In this document: positions 36,151 to 47,076 of the stretch, piece after piece
How positions within the stretch are numbered: the first letter of the stretch is position 1
How the letters are laid out: each line of letters starts with the position of its first letter
From: Eubacterium plexicaudatum ASF492
Lineage (GTDB): Bacteria > Bacillota > Clostridia > Lachnospirales > Lachnospiraceae
Direction: 5' to 3'
DNA length: 64,000 bases
Assembly (NCBI RefSeq): GCF_000364225.2
Contig: NZ_AQFT02000001.1
Coordinates: forward strand, 558,001-622,000
Notes under the pieces: model-generated
The model's database searches: none
What the model saw: only the letters and a program-made list of their open reading frames with translations
Told to the model about the DNA's origin: nothing
Translations under genes and position numbers: made by a program

Positions 36151-38024
36151 ATGCGTGCAAGTGGAGTATTGCTCCCAGTGAGCAGTTTATCATCCAGATA
36201 TGGAATTGGATGTTTTTCTAAGGAAGCGTATCAGTTTGTAGATTTCCTTAAAAAGAACGGGCAGAGTTATTGGCAGATTCTGCCCCTTGGACAGACGAGT
36301 TATGGGGATTCCCCGTATCAGTCATTTTCAACGTTTGCCGGCAATCCTTATTTTATCAGTCCGGAAAAACTGATTGCAAAAGGACTTTTAAAAAAGAAAG
36401 ACTGTGATGTATATGATTTTGGTACCGATCCTGCCGATATCGATTACGGCAAGATGTACCGGGCGCGTTACAGATTGTTAAAAAAGGCATTTGAATTGTT
36501 TTATAACATCAAAGATGCGGAGTTTGTGAAGTTTTTGGAATTTCAGGAACGGGAAGCATCCTGGCTTGCCGACTATGCCATGTTTATGGCTCTGAAAGAC
36601 AATTTTAAAGGAAAAAGCTGGGTGGAGTGGCCGGATGATATTCGTCTGCGCCAGCCGGAAGCATTAAAAACGTACGAAGAAAAATTAAAAAACCAGATTT
36701 TGTTTTACGAATATTTGCAGTACGAGTTTTTCAGCGAATGGGAAGAGCTAAAAAGCTATGCCAACGGGCATGGAATACGTATTATCGGAGACATTCCGAT
36801 CTATGTGGCGCTTGACAGTGCGGATGCATGGGCGCAGCCGGAACTGTTTCAGTTTGATGAGGACCGTAAGCCATATGCCGTAGCAGGCTGTCCGCCGGAT
36901 GCATTTTCCGCAACCGGACAGTTGTGGGGCAATCCGCTTTATGATTGGGAATACCACAGGAAGACCCGGTATGCATGGTGGATTCGCCGGGTCGGTGCAT
37001 GCTATAAGATGTATGACGTGATTCGCATTGATCATTTTCGCGGGTTTGACGAATATTATTCGGTTCCTGCGAAAGATAAGACGGCACAATTCGGAAAATG
37101 GGAAAAAGGGCCGGGACTGCAGCTGTTTCAGGCGCTGCGAAATTCGCTTGGCGATCTGAATATTATCGTAGAAGATCTGGGCTATATTACGGACTCCGTT
37201 CGTGAACTTGTTCGTGCGGTAGGATTTCCGAATATGAAAGTGCTGGAATTTGCCTTTGATGCAAAAGACACCGGTCCAAGAGATTATTTGCCTTATAATT
37301 ACGATAAAAACTGTGTTGTATACACGGGCACGCATGATAATGAAACGCTGCGCGGCTGGCTGGATTCGATTCCAAAGGCGGATTATGGAATGATAGAAAG
37401 ATATCTTGGCCGTAAAGTGGAAGATAAGAACGAGATGGTTACGGAAATGATCCGCCTGGCGCAGGCAAGCGCTGCAAATCTGTGTATCGTACCGATGCAG
37501 GACTATCTGGTATTGGATAATAAAGCGCGGATGAATGAGCCGTCTACACTTGGAAAGAACTGGAGATGGCGCCTGCTCGCGAATCAGCTGACGCCGCAGG
37601 CCGGCCTGCTGATGAAAAACATGACAAAGACTTACGGCAGAATGCAGGTGCAGTCCGGACGTGCGGAAACAAAAGACCCGGAAAAAAAGTCGGGAATCTG
37701 CAGAAGCAGAAAGCGGAAAAAGAAACGGCAACAGTAAAAGAAACAGATCGTTTGCAGGAGCAGACCACAGTAAAAGAAACGGATTGTTTGCAGGAACAGA
37801 AACAAACAGCAGCAAAAGAAACGGATCGTTTACAGGAACAGAAAGTGGAAAAAGGTACCGAAAAGGCGGCAAAAACAGCTGACAGAGAAACAGGCGGTGC
37901 GGCAGCAGTCATTGGCAAAGTGGCAGGCGCTGCATTTGAAATGGTTTCCGAAAAAGTGACGGATGTGGCTTTGGAATTTTTGTCCGGAAAAAAAGATACT
38001 GAAAAGAAAGCAGAGCGGAAATAA
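36151..38024 (+). CDS. malQ: 4-alpha-glucanotransferase (GH77) with repeat-rich C-terminal tail (apparent frameshift)
   Basis: Residues 1 to about 500 are a GH77 amylomaltase. The nucleophile lies in VIRIDHFRGFDEYYSVPA, acid/base and stabiliser residues in IIVEDLGYITDSV and YTGTHDNETLRGW, and the family end is MNEPSTLGKNWRWRL. It disproportionates maltodextrins for the phosphorylase. As printed it stops at 37737. Adding one A to the run 37682-37688 extends it to TAA at 38022-38024 (624 aa), with about three copies of KETDRLQEQ-type repeats and an amphipathic end (AAAVIGKVAGAAFEMVSEKV). The long frame stops 2 bp before the LacI gene start, which favours the extension. The tail's role is unknown. 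Confidence 0.9.
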
Positions 38025-38026
38025 TC

Positions 38027-39079
38027 ATGAGTGATATTACAATCAGGGATATTGCAAAACTCTGCGGGGTCGGAGTGAGTACGGTGTCGCGTGCGATGAA
38101 CGACCATCCGGACATCAACCCTGAGACAAAAGCAAAAATCATGCAGGCGATTGAACAGCATAATTATATACCCAATAACAGCGCCAGAAACTTAAAACGT
38201 TCGGAATCCAACACAATTGCACTCTTGATGAAGGGCATTGACAATCCTTTTTTTCAGGGGATGTTCCATATGTTTGAAGAGATGCTCAGCCGGAAAAATT
38301 ATACGTTAATTCTGCAGAAAGTCGGATTCGACGAAGATGAGGTAAATGTTGCACTGGAGCTGGAAAAAGAAAAGAAATTAAAAGGGATTATTTTTCTTGG
38401 AGGACGTATCAGGGAAAATACACAGGATTTTGCGTTGTTAAGTGTGCCTTATATTTTATGTACGGTCCGCCAGCCGCAACTGCCAGGAGAAAGGGCGGCG
38501 CATTTTGTGGCGATTGACGATGTGAAAGAAAGTTTTAAAATCGTAGATTACCTGTGCAGTCTGGGACACCGAAGAATTGCAATTATCACATCGCTGCAGG
38601 AAGAACGGGGCGTCGGCAGCCTTCGTTATGAAGGCTATTGCAAAGCTCTGGAAAAAAACGGAATAAAACCGGATCCCGGTCTGGTCTGTTATATGAAGCA
38701 CAATCTGGCAAGCTTTTCCGCGGAAAACGGCTATGCGGTTACACAGGAACTGTTAGCTTCGGGAAAAAAGTTTACGGCGGTTTTTGCGGCATCGGATATG
38801 ACGGCAATCGGTGTGTGCAAAGCAATTTTAGAGTCCGGAAACAGAATTCCGCAGGACTATTCGGTGGCCGGCTTTGACGGCCTGAATCTGACACATTTTT
38901 ACCATCCTTCCATTACGACGATTCATCAGCCGATTGATGAGATGGTAAAAGCAGCGGTACGGATGCTGTCCGCACTGATCGAAGGAGAGCCATGCGAAGG
39001 CGGACAGATTTTTGAAGCACGGCTGGAGATACAGGAGTCTACGGGACCGGCGAACAGCGCAGTCCGTACGGATGGATAA
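38027..39079 (+). CDS. LacI-family regulator of the maltodextrin operon
   Basis: The 350-aa protein has an N-terminal HTH and hinge (ITIRDIAKLCGVGVSTVSRAMND... YIPNNSARNLKR). A periplasmic-binding-like effector domain follows (IALLMKGIDNPFFQGMFHMFEE; TAVFAASDMTAIGVCKAILESG; SVAGFDGLNLTHFYHPSITT). It lies 2 bp after malQ and is the last gene of the operon. The triple 12-bp repeat at 32784 is its likely operator. The effector is probably maltose or a maltodextrin. Confidence 0.9.
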   Translation: MSDITIRDIAKLCGVGVSTVSRAMNDHPDINPETKAKIMQAIEQHNYIPNNSARNLKRSESNTIALLMKGIDNPFFQGMFHMFEEMLSRKNYTLILQKVGFDEDEVNVALELEKEKKLKGIIFLGGRIRENTQDFALLSVPYILCTVRQPQLPGERAAHFVAIDDVKESFKIVDYLCSLGHRRIAIITSLQEERGVGSLRYEGYCKALEKNGIKPDPGLVCYMKHNLASFSAENGYAVTQELLASGKKFTAVFAASDMTAIGVCKAILESGNRIPQDYSVAGFDGLNLTHFYHPSITTIHQPIDEMVKAAVRMLSALIEGEPCEGGQIFEARLEIQESTGPANSAVRTDG

Positions 39080-39104
39080 ATAGCGGTTATCATTGCCGCA
39101 TACG

Positions 39105-39146
39105 AAAAAACGTTGCAGTGACCTGAGCAGTCACTGCAACGTTTTT
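39105..39146. terminator. Bidirectional terminator between the maltodextrin and sialic acid operons
   Basis: CGTTGCAGTGAC (39111-39122) and GTCACTGCAACG (39130-39141) form a perfect 12-bp stem, with A6 on the left and T5 on the right. Confidence 0.92.
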
Positions 39147-39168
39147 ATAAACAGCGAAATTGCGTTGT

Positions 39169-40314
39169 TTAGCGGATTCTGTTCCCATTTTTTAGAACCA
39201 TTTGAACCGCGAGCGATTCATCCAGCAGAACAAGGTCCGCAATCTTACCAGGTTCGATCGAACCTCTTTCTTCATAAACACCCAGACATTTTGCAGGATT
39301 GACACTGGCACATGCAACGGCAGTTTCCAGCGGAATACCCATCTGTGTGACAGCCGTACGCATACATTCCATCAGATTGGAAGCAGAACCGGCAAGTGCG
39401 CCGTCGGAAACAAGAGTAACTTTTCGGTCCGTAACGTTCACGTCCAGACCGCCCAGCGTATAGCGTCCGTTTGGCATACCTGCTGCGCGCATACTGTCGC
39501 TGATTAAAATCATCCGGTCGGTTCCGAGCATCCGGAAGGTAGCACGTACAACAGATGGATGAATGTGAATTCCGTCGCAGATGATTTCCGCATATACATG
39601 AGGGCTGTCAGAGACTGCGCCGATTACGCCTGGCGCCCGGTGTGTCATAGGCGGCATGGCGTTGTATAAATGAACGGCGTGGTTCGCGCCTGCTTGAAAA
39701 GCAGCCATAGCAGTATCATAATCAGCATTTGTGTGTGCCAGAGAGATGCTGACCTGTTCTTTGAGCTGAGCAATAAAAGAAACAAAATCCGGGTTATCCT
39801 CAGGTGCGATGCCGATAAATTTTACCAGACCTTCCGAAGCGCGGATAAAATTTTCTGCAATTTTTACATCACATGGAAGGATATGTTTTGGATCCTGTGC
39901 GCCTTTTTTTGCGGTACTGATAAATGGACCTTCCATATTGATTCCGATCAGATCCGCGCCTTTTTTGGACTCTTTTTGCTCCGAACATTCCTTTCGATAT
40001 GCGGCAGCCGTACGCAGGATCTGCAGCAGCTCTTCATATGGCAGCGTCATCGTTGCCGGACAGATACCGGTGATGCCGGCACAGGCTTCCTGTTCTGCGA
40101 TTTTGGCAATAGCTTCTATGGAGTTATCGCATAAATCGTAACCGCCGCAGCCATGAAAATGCAGGTCGATAAGGCCTGGTATGGCATAGCAGCCTTTTCC
40201 GTCGATGGTGTCCGGACTGTCGGATGTATCGGAAAAGACGCCGTTTTGGATAGATATGGTACCTTCCTGAAACGTGTTGTCTTTTGTGTAAACTTTTACA
40301 TGTTCAATAATCAT
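39169..40314 (-). CDS. nagA: N-acetylglucosamine-6-phosphate deacetylase
   Basis: The 381-aa amidohydrolase makes glucosamine-6-phosphate and acetate. Visible residues are the metal site in GLIDLHFHGCGGYD, Glu in GINMEGPFIS, His in SLAHTNADYDTAM and AVHLYNAMPPM, and the catalytic Asp in LISDSMRAAG. It is the last gene of the minus-strand sialic acid operon, and its start overlaps the regulator gene end by 11 bp. Confidence 0.95.
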   Translation of the reverse strand: MIIEHVKVYTKDNTFQEGTISIQNGVFSDTSDSPDTIDGKGCYAIPGLIDLHFHGCGGYDLCDNSIEAIAKIAEQEACAGITGICPATMTLPYEELLQILRTAAAYRKECSEQKESKKGADLIGINMEGPFISTAKKGAQDPKHILPCDVKIAENFIRASEGLVKFIGIAPEDNPDFVSFIAQLKEQVSISLAHTNADYDTAMAAFQAGANHAVHLYNAMPPMTHRAPGVIGAVSDSPHVYAEIICDGIHIHPSVVRATFRMLGTDRMILISDSMRAAGMPNGRYTLGGLDVNVTDRKVTLVSDGALAGSASNLMECMRTAVTQMGIPLETAVACASVNPAKCLGVYEERGSIEPGKIADLVLLDESLAVQMVLKNGNRIR

Positions 40315-41157
40315 GATTTTTCTCCTTTTTTCCTGTTTTGGTCCAGCCGTCTGCCAGTGCCTGTAACGTATTGTGATGCAGACTGTCTTTTGTCTGCCTG
40401 TCCAATTCGTTGTAACCGGAATAAATAATATCCAGTATTAGCAGAATCGGAAATTGGGGAGATATGACATGCCCCTGGTTCAGATGCTGGAGTGATGGAA
40501 TTTGTACAACCTCCGTACAGAACTCATATAGTGTATCGTCATATTTTGCGGTAATCAACACTGTTTTTGCGCCGCGCTTGTGCGATTCCCGCAGCAAATA
40601 CAAGACATCTTCGGTTTCTCCGCTGATACTGATGCCGAAAACGAGACTTTCTTTGTTCTGAAAGACCGCCCGCATGCGAATCAGATCGTTATCAATCAGG
40701 GAATCAATGTCGACGCCGATGCGCATAAACCGCATTTCCATTTCCGCAGCCGCATGACCGGAGCTTCCGCGGCCGCATACAAGAACCCGTGTGGATGTTC
40801 CAAGATAATGCGCAATGCGTGATATCTGATCTTCGTCTATAAGCTGATAAGTTTTGTTCAGCAGTTCCTGATAGGTATTCAGTATCATGCGTGTGTTTCC
40901 GGTAATGGAATCTTTCTCTGCCATAAGAGTCATTTCATACTGATACACAAATTCTCTGTAACCCCGGTAGCCGCATTTTTGGGCAAACCGGGACAGAGAA
41001 GCTTCGGAAACATAGAGTCTGTCAGCAATCGCTTTGGAAGAAAAATCCACTTTTGCCTGATTATTGATAAAAAAATCAGCGATATTTTTTTCTAAGGCCG
41101 TAAATTTTTCATAGTTGCTTTCGATAACCGGCACGACTGATTTAATGTAATATTTCA
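40304..41157 (-). CDS. RpiR-family (HTH_6-SIS) regulator
   Basis: The 284-aa protein has an N-terminal HTH_6 (TALEKNIADFFINNQAKVDFSSKAIADRLYVSEASLSRFAQKCGYRGYREF) and a SIS domain (TRVLVCGRGSSGHAAAEMEMRF; VFGISISGETEDVLYLL) that binds phosphosugars. I start at 41157 (MKYYIKSVV); a longer reading to 41275 runs into the kinase gene. Located inside the sialic acid operon, it probably senses an amino-sugar phosphate such as ManNAc-6-P or GlcN-6-P. Confidence 0.9.
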
Positions 41158-41204
41158 TAAGATCAACCTCAGTTTCATTTTCTGTTTTTTCAGGAAGATT
41201 TTGT

Positions 41205-42092
41205 TCAGGACAGGTGACAGCCTTTAAAATGATAGAATGCACCGAGCATGCCCGCGTCATTTCTGTGTTTTGCAAACCTGATTGTCACATGGGTGGCAAT
41301 GCTGTCGATTAAATAGGTATCCAGGGCCGTTCGAATGCGATCCGCCAAATAATCTTCCTGTGCCATAATACCTCCACCAAGCACGACTGTCTCCGGATTC
41401 AGTACATAGCACAGATTGGCAATGCCAAGCCCCAGTACGTCTGTAAGTTCGTCTATTGTTTCGATGCAGACGGAATTGCCAAGTTTGGCTTCGCTGAATA
41501 TGCGGAAACCGTTCCAGTCTTCCACAGGTTCCTGCTTTCGTTCGGCAGTTTTTTTCACAAGGCTGCCGGCCGAGCCAAGTGTCTGAAAATCACTGCCCCG
41601 CATATGCATATATCCGACTTCACAGGCACTGTAGGAAACGCCGTGGAATACATGACCACCGGTGACCATACAGCCACCGATGCCCGTTCCAATCGTCAGC
41701 ATCAGCATAGGATCACTGTCTTTGCCGGCGCCGGTGAGATATTCGGCCAGTCCTGCACAGTTTACATCATTTTCCACTTCACAGGGTACCGAAAACCGTT
41801 GTTCCATCGTTTCTTTTATACGAGTACCCGTATACTGTGGAATTAATGGGGCCGCATGCCGAATCATCCCTTTTTTTGTATCTACGATACCGGCTGTTGA
41901 GACACAGATTCCGGCTATTTCATGTTCCTGTGTAAAACGGTCTGTGATCGTTACCGCTTTTTCCAAAATGGAGGGGCCGCCTTTTTCCGCTTCGGTTGGT
42001 GTTTCTCCACGGCTGATGATCATGCCATCCGCACCAATCAGTCCATACTTGACAGCGGTTCCTCCGATATCAATGCAAACGTATTTTTTCAT
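41205..42092 (-). CDS. nanK: ROK-family kinase, probable N-acetylmannosamine kinase
   Basis: The 295-aa ROK kinase has the phosphate loop DIGGTAVKYGL, the central VENDVNCAGLAEYLTGAG (catalytic Asp) and TIGTGIGGCMV. The ROK zinc cluster (CGxxGCxE type) is replaced by CEVGYMHMRGSDFQTLGSAGSL, so zinc is probably not bound. Operon context indicates ManNAc to ManNAc-6-P. I prefer the ATG at 42092; an alternative at 42131 overlaps the YhcH gene end, and neither has an ideal ribosome site. Confidence 0.87.
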   Translation of the reverse strand: MKKYVCIDIGGTAVKYGLIGADGMIISRGETPTEAEKGGPSILEKAVTITDRFTQEHEIAGICVSTAGIVDTKKGMIRHAAPLIPQYTGTRIKETMEQRFSVPCEVENDVNCAGLAEYLTGAGKDSDPMLMLTIGTGIGGCMVTGGHVFHGVSYSACEVGYMHMRGSDFQTLGSAGSLVKKTAERKQEPVEDWNGFRIFSEAKLGNSVCIETIDELTDVLGLGIANLCYVLNPETVVLGGGIMAQEDYLADRIRTALDTYLIDSIATHVTIRFAKHRNDAGMLGAFYHFKGCHLS

Positions 42093-42118
42093 GTTATATT
42101 TAAGCAAACCTTCTTTCG

Positions 42119-42601
42119 TCATTTTTGACATGTATGGAAACGAATCAATCTACGATATCCGTATTTTAAAAATTGCTTTTTGATTGTTTCAGGGTCTTTC
42201 ACCTGTATGGCGGTACGATGGCCGTCGTTTGGAAAGCAGATCAGAAAGTCTCCGTCCCGCAGTATAACAGAACTGTTTTTTTCACCTTCCAGCGGAAGAA
42301 AATCTTCACTTTCCTTATATTCTTTTTGCTCCAGATTTGCAATGAAGTTCAGATCAATCTGTTCCGTGCCGTGCAGCATCAGATGCAGATCCAGATACTG
42401 TCTGTGTGCTTCCCAGAAACGCTGCTGCGCAGTAGTAGTAGTATACCCAACAATATTGACAAACAATCGTTGTCCATCTATTTCATGGCATCCGTTTTCA
42501 TATTCCGACAGAGCATGTGTGTTTGCATAGTCAAAACATTCCCGTACTGCTTGTTCCAAAAACGGATATTCATCCAAATGTTTGATATTCCCAAAAATCA
42601 T
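42119..42601 (-). CDS. YhcH/NanQ-type sugar anomerase
   Basis: The 160-aa DUF386 (YhcH/YjgK/YiaL) cupin-like protein has conserved HRQYLDLHLMLHGTEQIDL and FLICFPNDGHRTAIQV with metal-binding His and Glu residues. Family members such as NanQ speed the opening of sialic acid anomers for the lyase. Start 42601 follows AGGAGG. The gene is in the expected operon position between transporter and kinase. Confidence 0.88.
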   Translation of the reverse strand: MIFGNIKHLDEYPFLEQAVRECFDYANTHALSEYENGCHEIDGQRLFVNIVGYTTTTAQQRFWEAHRQYLDLHLMLHGTEQIDLNFIANLEQKEYKESEDFLPLEGEKNSSVILRDGDFLICFPNDGHRTAIQVKDPETIKKQFLKYGYRRLIRFHTCQK

Positions 42602-42634
42602 AAAAATGGCCTCCTTTTTTATCGTCAATTACCT

Positions 42635-44137
42635 TTAATTGTAAACTGTCGTATTTTTTGCCGGAGTGGAATGATCTCCGGTCATTTTTCTTGAGATTAT
42701 GCTGGCCGGAACGCCTACGAGCAGCGATACAACGATTGAAATAATCGAATAAGACCAGATGGATACCGAACCGGCCGGAGCAAAATACTTAATGCCGACC
42801 ATTACAGCGGAAGCTGCTGCAAATGCCAGAGCTGCGCCAAATGCGTTAGCAATTTTTGTAAATGCGCCTAAAATAAAAGTACCGATCAGAATACCTAATA
42901 CAAGTCCCATAAATCCGTTGAACCATTCATAAGCGGATTTGATATTGCCGTTTGCCAGTACGATCGAGACAGCGATTGCAAAAATACCGACGATAAGGGA
43001 TACATACTGTCCGATTTTTGTCTGCTTTTCCAGACTCAGTTCTTTTTTGCTCACTCTGGCCTGAATGTCCAATGTCCAGCTGGCAGCAACGGAGTTTAAT
43101 CCTGTCGATAAAGTAGACTGGGAAGCCGCATAAATGGCAGCCAATAACAAACCGGTTACACCGACAGGGAGTTCAAATGCAATATAAGAAGCAAAGATCT
43201 GATCCTGTGATGCGGCAGGCGGAAGTTCATTCTGCTGATAGAATACATACAGTCCGGTACCGATCAGATAAAATACGGTGGCGATAAAAATGGATAATGC
43301 ACCGTTTGTCAGCATCATTTTGTTCAGTTTTTTTGTATCGGTTGTAGTCGTAAAACGCTGTACAATATCCTGGCTGGATACATAAGAACCCATTGTGTTA
43401 AAACCGGCGCCTACAATCAGAAGAAATACACTGTCTTTTAAAATATTTGCATCGAAAAGCGGCTGATCCGCTGCAAGGAATTTGCCATCATTGCGGAATG
43501 CGTCAAAAATAGCCCCAAAACCGCCGTCCGTATGTGCAACTAAAAACAGCAGAGCGATGGTAACACCGATTAAAAGAACGGAACCCTGGATAAAATCGGT
43601 CCATAATACGGATTTTAATCCTCCGGTATAAGAGTAAATAATGGCGATCACACCCATAATGACGATCAGAAGATTTACATTTATTCCGGTTAGATTTGAA
43701 AGGACCATACATGGCAGATACATAATAATAGACATACGTCCGATCTGATAAATAATAAACATAACTGCGCCAAGTACACGCAGGCCGCGGCTTTCAAATC
43801 TGAGCTCCAGATAATGGTAGGCCGTATCAATGTCAAGTTTGCTGTAAATCGGAAGGAAAAACCGGATGGTAAACGGGATGGCAAGGATCATTCCAAGCTG
43901 TGCAAACCACATAATCCACGTTCCGGCATAAGAGTTTCCTGCCAGTGATAAAAATGAAATCGGACTTAATAAAGTAGCAAAAATGGATACGGAGGTTACC
44001 CACCATGGAATTGTGCCGTCTCCTTTAAAATATTCTTTGCCCTTCATTTCTTTTTTTGCAAAAAACAACCCTGCAAACAACACAGCGGCCAGATAAACAA
44101 TTAAAATAATAAGATCTATAGTTGTAAAACCCTGCAT
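42635..44137 (-). CDS. Sodium/solute symporter (SSS family), probable sialic acid transporter
   Basis: The 500-aa protein has about 13 helices. The SSS signature region includes GVTGLLLAAIYAASQSTLSTGLNSVAASWTLD, with the Na+ site Ser/Thr residues; the early helix has TSVSIFATLLSPISFLSLAGNSY. It resembles SiaT/NanT-like SSS carriers found beside nanA in many bacteria. Start 44137 follows AGGAGG. The substrate is inferred from context. Confidence 0.88.
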   Translation of the reverse strand: MQGFTTIDLIILIVYLAAVLFAGLFFAKKEMKGKEYFKGDGTIPWWVTSVSIFATLLSPISFLSLAGNSYAGTWIMWFAQLGMILAIPFTIRFFLPIYSKLDIDTAYHYLELRFESRGLRVLGAVMFIIYQIGRMSIIMYLPCMVLSNLTGINVNLLIVIMGVIAIIYSYTGGLKSVLWTDFIQGSVLLIGVTIALLFLVAHTDGGFGAIFDAFRNDGKFLAADQPLFDANILKDSVFLLIVGAGFNTMGSYVSSQDIVQRFTTTTDTKKLNKMMLTNGALSIFIATVFYLIGTGLYVFYQQNELPPAASQDQIFASYIAFELPVGVTGLLLAAIYAASQSTLSTGLNSVAASWTLDIQARVSKKELSLEKQTKIGQYVSLIVGIFAIAVSIVLANGNIKSAYEWFNGFMGLVLGILIGTFILGAFTKIANAFGAALAFAAASAVMVGIKYFAPAGSVSIWSYSIISIVVSLLVGVPASIISRKMTGDHSTPAKNTTVYN

Positions 44138-44163
44138 ACGTTATCCTCCTGTCTGATGAAGGA

Positions 44164-44196
44164 AGCGGAAGTGGTGCAGGACGCACCACCCGCTTT
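44164..44196 (-). terminator. Hairpin between nanA and the symporter gene
   Basis: GTGGTGC (44171-44177) and GCACCAC (44183-44189), extended by AGCGG/CCGCT, with no T run. It may stabilise or attenuate the transcript inside the operon. Confidence 0.45.
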
Positions 44197-44240
44197 CTCC
44201 GATATGATGTCTGAAATTTGATCTTCGGAAATACTGCCTG

Positions 44241-45158
44241 TTACAGATAATTTTCCTTTGCGGTCCGTATCATGGATGCAGCCTGTTCTACGATAGCGGC
44301 ATCTTCACTTATAAGCGACGGCAGAGGTTTTCTTACACCACCTAATTCCAGGCCTTCGTTAATCTTGAGAATGGCTTTGATAACACCATACATATTTCCG
44401 TGTGCAGAGCACATTTTGTATATAATTTCATTTACGGCATATTGAATTTCACGAGCTTTATCAAGCTGACCGGCTTTTACGTATTCATCCATTTTCAAAA
44501 ACAGCTCCGGCATGGCTCCATAAGTACCGCCGATGGCGCCCTGTGCACCGATGACACGTCCGCTGATAAACTGTTCGTCCGGTCCGTTGAATACAATATA
44601 GGAATCTCCGGCAGCCTGTAAAAACATCTGAATATCCTGAACCGGCATAGATGAATTTTTTACGCCGATGACACGAGGATTTTCACGCATTTTTGCGAAA
44701 AGGCTCATTGTCAGGGCAACACCGGCAAGCTGCGGAATATTGTAAATAACAAAATCCGTATCCGGTGCGGCCGAGCTGATATCATTCCAGTAGTCTGCAA
44801 TCGCATGTTCCGGCAGGTGGAAATAAATAGGAGGGATTGCTGCAATGGCATCTACATGCAGGCTTTGTGCATGTTTTGCCAGTTCCATGCTGTCGGCCGT
44901 ATTGTTGCAGGCCACATGAGCGATGACGGTCAGTTTTCCTTCTGCTGCTTCCATTACGTTTTCCAGTATAAGTTTTTTATCTTCGACACTTTGATAAATA
45001 CATTCCCCGGAGGAACCATTGACGTATACCCCTTTTACCCCTTTGTCAACAAAATATTTGGTCAGTGCCCGTACCCCTTCCGGACTGATTTGGTTTTCCT
45101 TATCGTAGCATGCATAAAATGCAGGAATAATGCCTTTGTACTTTTCCAGATCTCTCAT
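44241..45158 (-). CDS. nanA: N-acetylneuraminate lyase
   Basis: The 305-aa class I aldolase (DHDPS/NAL family) splits sialic acid into ManNAc and pyruvate. Visible are GVYVNGSSGECIYQS (substrate carboxylate loop), Tyr in FVIYNIPQLAGV and the Schiff-base Lys in VIGVKNSS. The start has GGAGAAAA upstream. It sits between nanE and the symporter, transcribed with them. Confidence 0.95.
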   Translation of the reverse strand: MRDLEKYKGIIPAFYACYDKENQISPEGVRALTKYFVDKGVKGVYVNGSSGECIYQSVEDKKLILENVMEAAEGKLTVIAHVACNNTADSMELAKHAQSLHVDAIAAIPPIYFHLPEHAIADYWNDISSAAPDTDFVIYNIPQLAGVALTMSLFAKMRENPRVIGVKNSSMPVQDIQMFLQAAGDSYIVFNGPDEQFISGRVIGAQGAIGGTYGAMPELFLKMDEYVKAGQLDKAREIQYAVNEIIYKMCSAHGNMYGVIKAILKINEGLELGGVRKPLPSLISEDAAIVEQAASMIRTAKENYL

Positions 45159-45194
45159 TTTTCTTCTCCTTTTTCTTTTCCGTTGGTTCGTCTT

Positions 45195-45884
45195 TTATGG
45201 TTCCAATACTTTTGAAAAACTACGTGTGATGAGCTGCGGTCTTGTAATAATAGAACCGACAACCACACAAAATGCCCCCAGTTCAATGACCCGCTTTGCC
45301 TTTGCAGGAGTGTCGATATTTCCTTCGGCTATTACCGGATGTTTCGATTCGCTTATAATCTGGCGTAAGATTGAAAAATCGTCTTCTTCAATGTGCAGCC
45401 CTTCGCTTTGCGGCGTATAGCCGACCATCGTCGTTCCGATAAAATCGAATCCGAGGCTGTCTGCGTATAACGCTTCTTCCACGGTAGAGCAGTCAGCCAT
45501 CCATAACTGTTCCGGATATTTTTCTTTCAGATCACTGAAAAAATCCTTTAACTCCACACCGTTCGGACGCAGCCGGCCGGTGGCGTCCAAAGCTATGATT
45601 TCCGGCCCGACTTCCATCAGCTCTTCGACTTCTTTCATCGTTGGCGTGATATAAACGCTGCAGTCTTCATAATCCCGCTTTACGATGCCGATAATGGGAA
45701 GATCGACCTGTGACCGGATTTCACGGATATCTTCCTTTGTGTTGGCACGGATTCCGCTGGCGCCTCCTTCTTTTGCAGCTAACGCCATGCGGCCCATAAT
45801 GAAAGAAGAATGAAGCGGTTCCGCAGGCAGTGCCTGACAGGACACAATCAGTTTTCCTTTCATCTGCATTACTTTTTGGTTCAT
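45195..45884 (-). CDS. nanE: N-acetylmannosamine-6-phosphate 2-epimerase
   Basis: The 229-aa TIM barrel converts ManNAc-6-P to GlcNAc-6-P. Motifs are [18 protein letters not shown], the catalytic Lys in [18 protein letters not shown] and [29 protein letters not shown]-like end (here VVGSIITRP). Start 45884 follows AAGGAGGTGATTGCA. It is the first gene of the minus-strand operon. Confidence 0.95.
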   Translation of the reverse strand: MNQKVMQMKGKLIVSCQALPAEPLHSSFIMGRMALAAKEGGASGIRANTKEDIREIRSQVDLPIIGIVKRDYEDCSVYITPTMKEVEELMEVGPEIIALDATGRLRPNGVELKDFFSDLKEKYPEQLWMADCSTVEEALYADSLGFDFIGTTMVGYTPQSEGLHIEEDDFSILRQIISESKHPVIAEGNIDTPAKAKRVIELGAFCVVVGSIITRPQLITRSFSKVLEP

Positions 45885-45912
45885 TGCAATCACCTCCTTG
45901 GTTTATGCTTCC

Positions 45913-46093
45913 AGTATAGCGGTTGCGTGAGGAAATTCAAGCGGTTTGAAAGGTTCTGAAAGTACTTGTGACCGTTTTTTCATCTGTCGGATTCTATGCC
46001 AAAATTTACGGTTTGCTTTTGGCACAATTGCACAAAACTTTTGAAGGTTCTTTCGAAGAATTTTATTGAAATTATTTTGAAAACAGGTATACT
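45913..46093. promoter_or_regulatory. Divergent promoters of the nan operon and nagB
   Basis: Minus strand: TTGAAT (45940-45935), 16 bp, TATACT (45918-45913). Plus strand: TTGAAA (46066-46071), 16 bp, TATACT (46088-46093). Two similar blocks, TTTGAAAGGTTCT (45945-45957) and TTTTGAAGGTTCT (46039-46051), lie between them and may bind the RpiR protein. Confidence 0.6.
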
Positions 46094-46137
46094 AATAGTA
46101 GGGGACCGTATAAATTTATAAATTCTTATATAAATGA

Positions 46138-46977
<840 letters not shown>

Positions 46978-47076
46978 GCTGACCGGATATACAGCGGCTG
47001 CGTTGCTGTGGTTTCTTTCTGAAAGAAACTGTGGTAATGTGGCTGCTGTTATTTTTTTGCAGTTTTATTTTGGTGA

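Noticed and set aside
36748-38161. Long minus-strand frames opposite malQ and its tail.
   Set aside because: Composition (Phe/Ser/Cys runs) is typical of antisense to a Lys/Glu-rich gene. No ribosome site or homology was seen.
41157-41275. Longer RpiR start at 41275.
   Set aside because: The added residues have no family similarity and overlap the kinase gene, while the start at 41157 gives the standard N-terminus.
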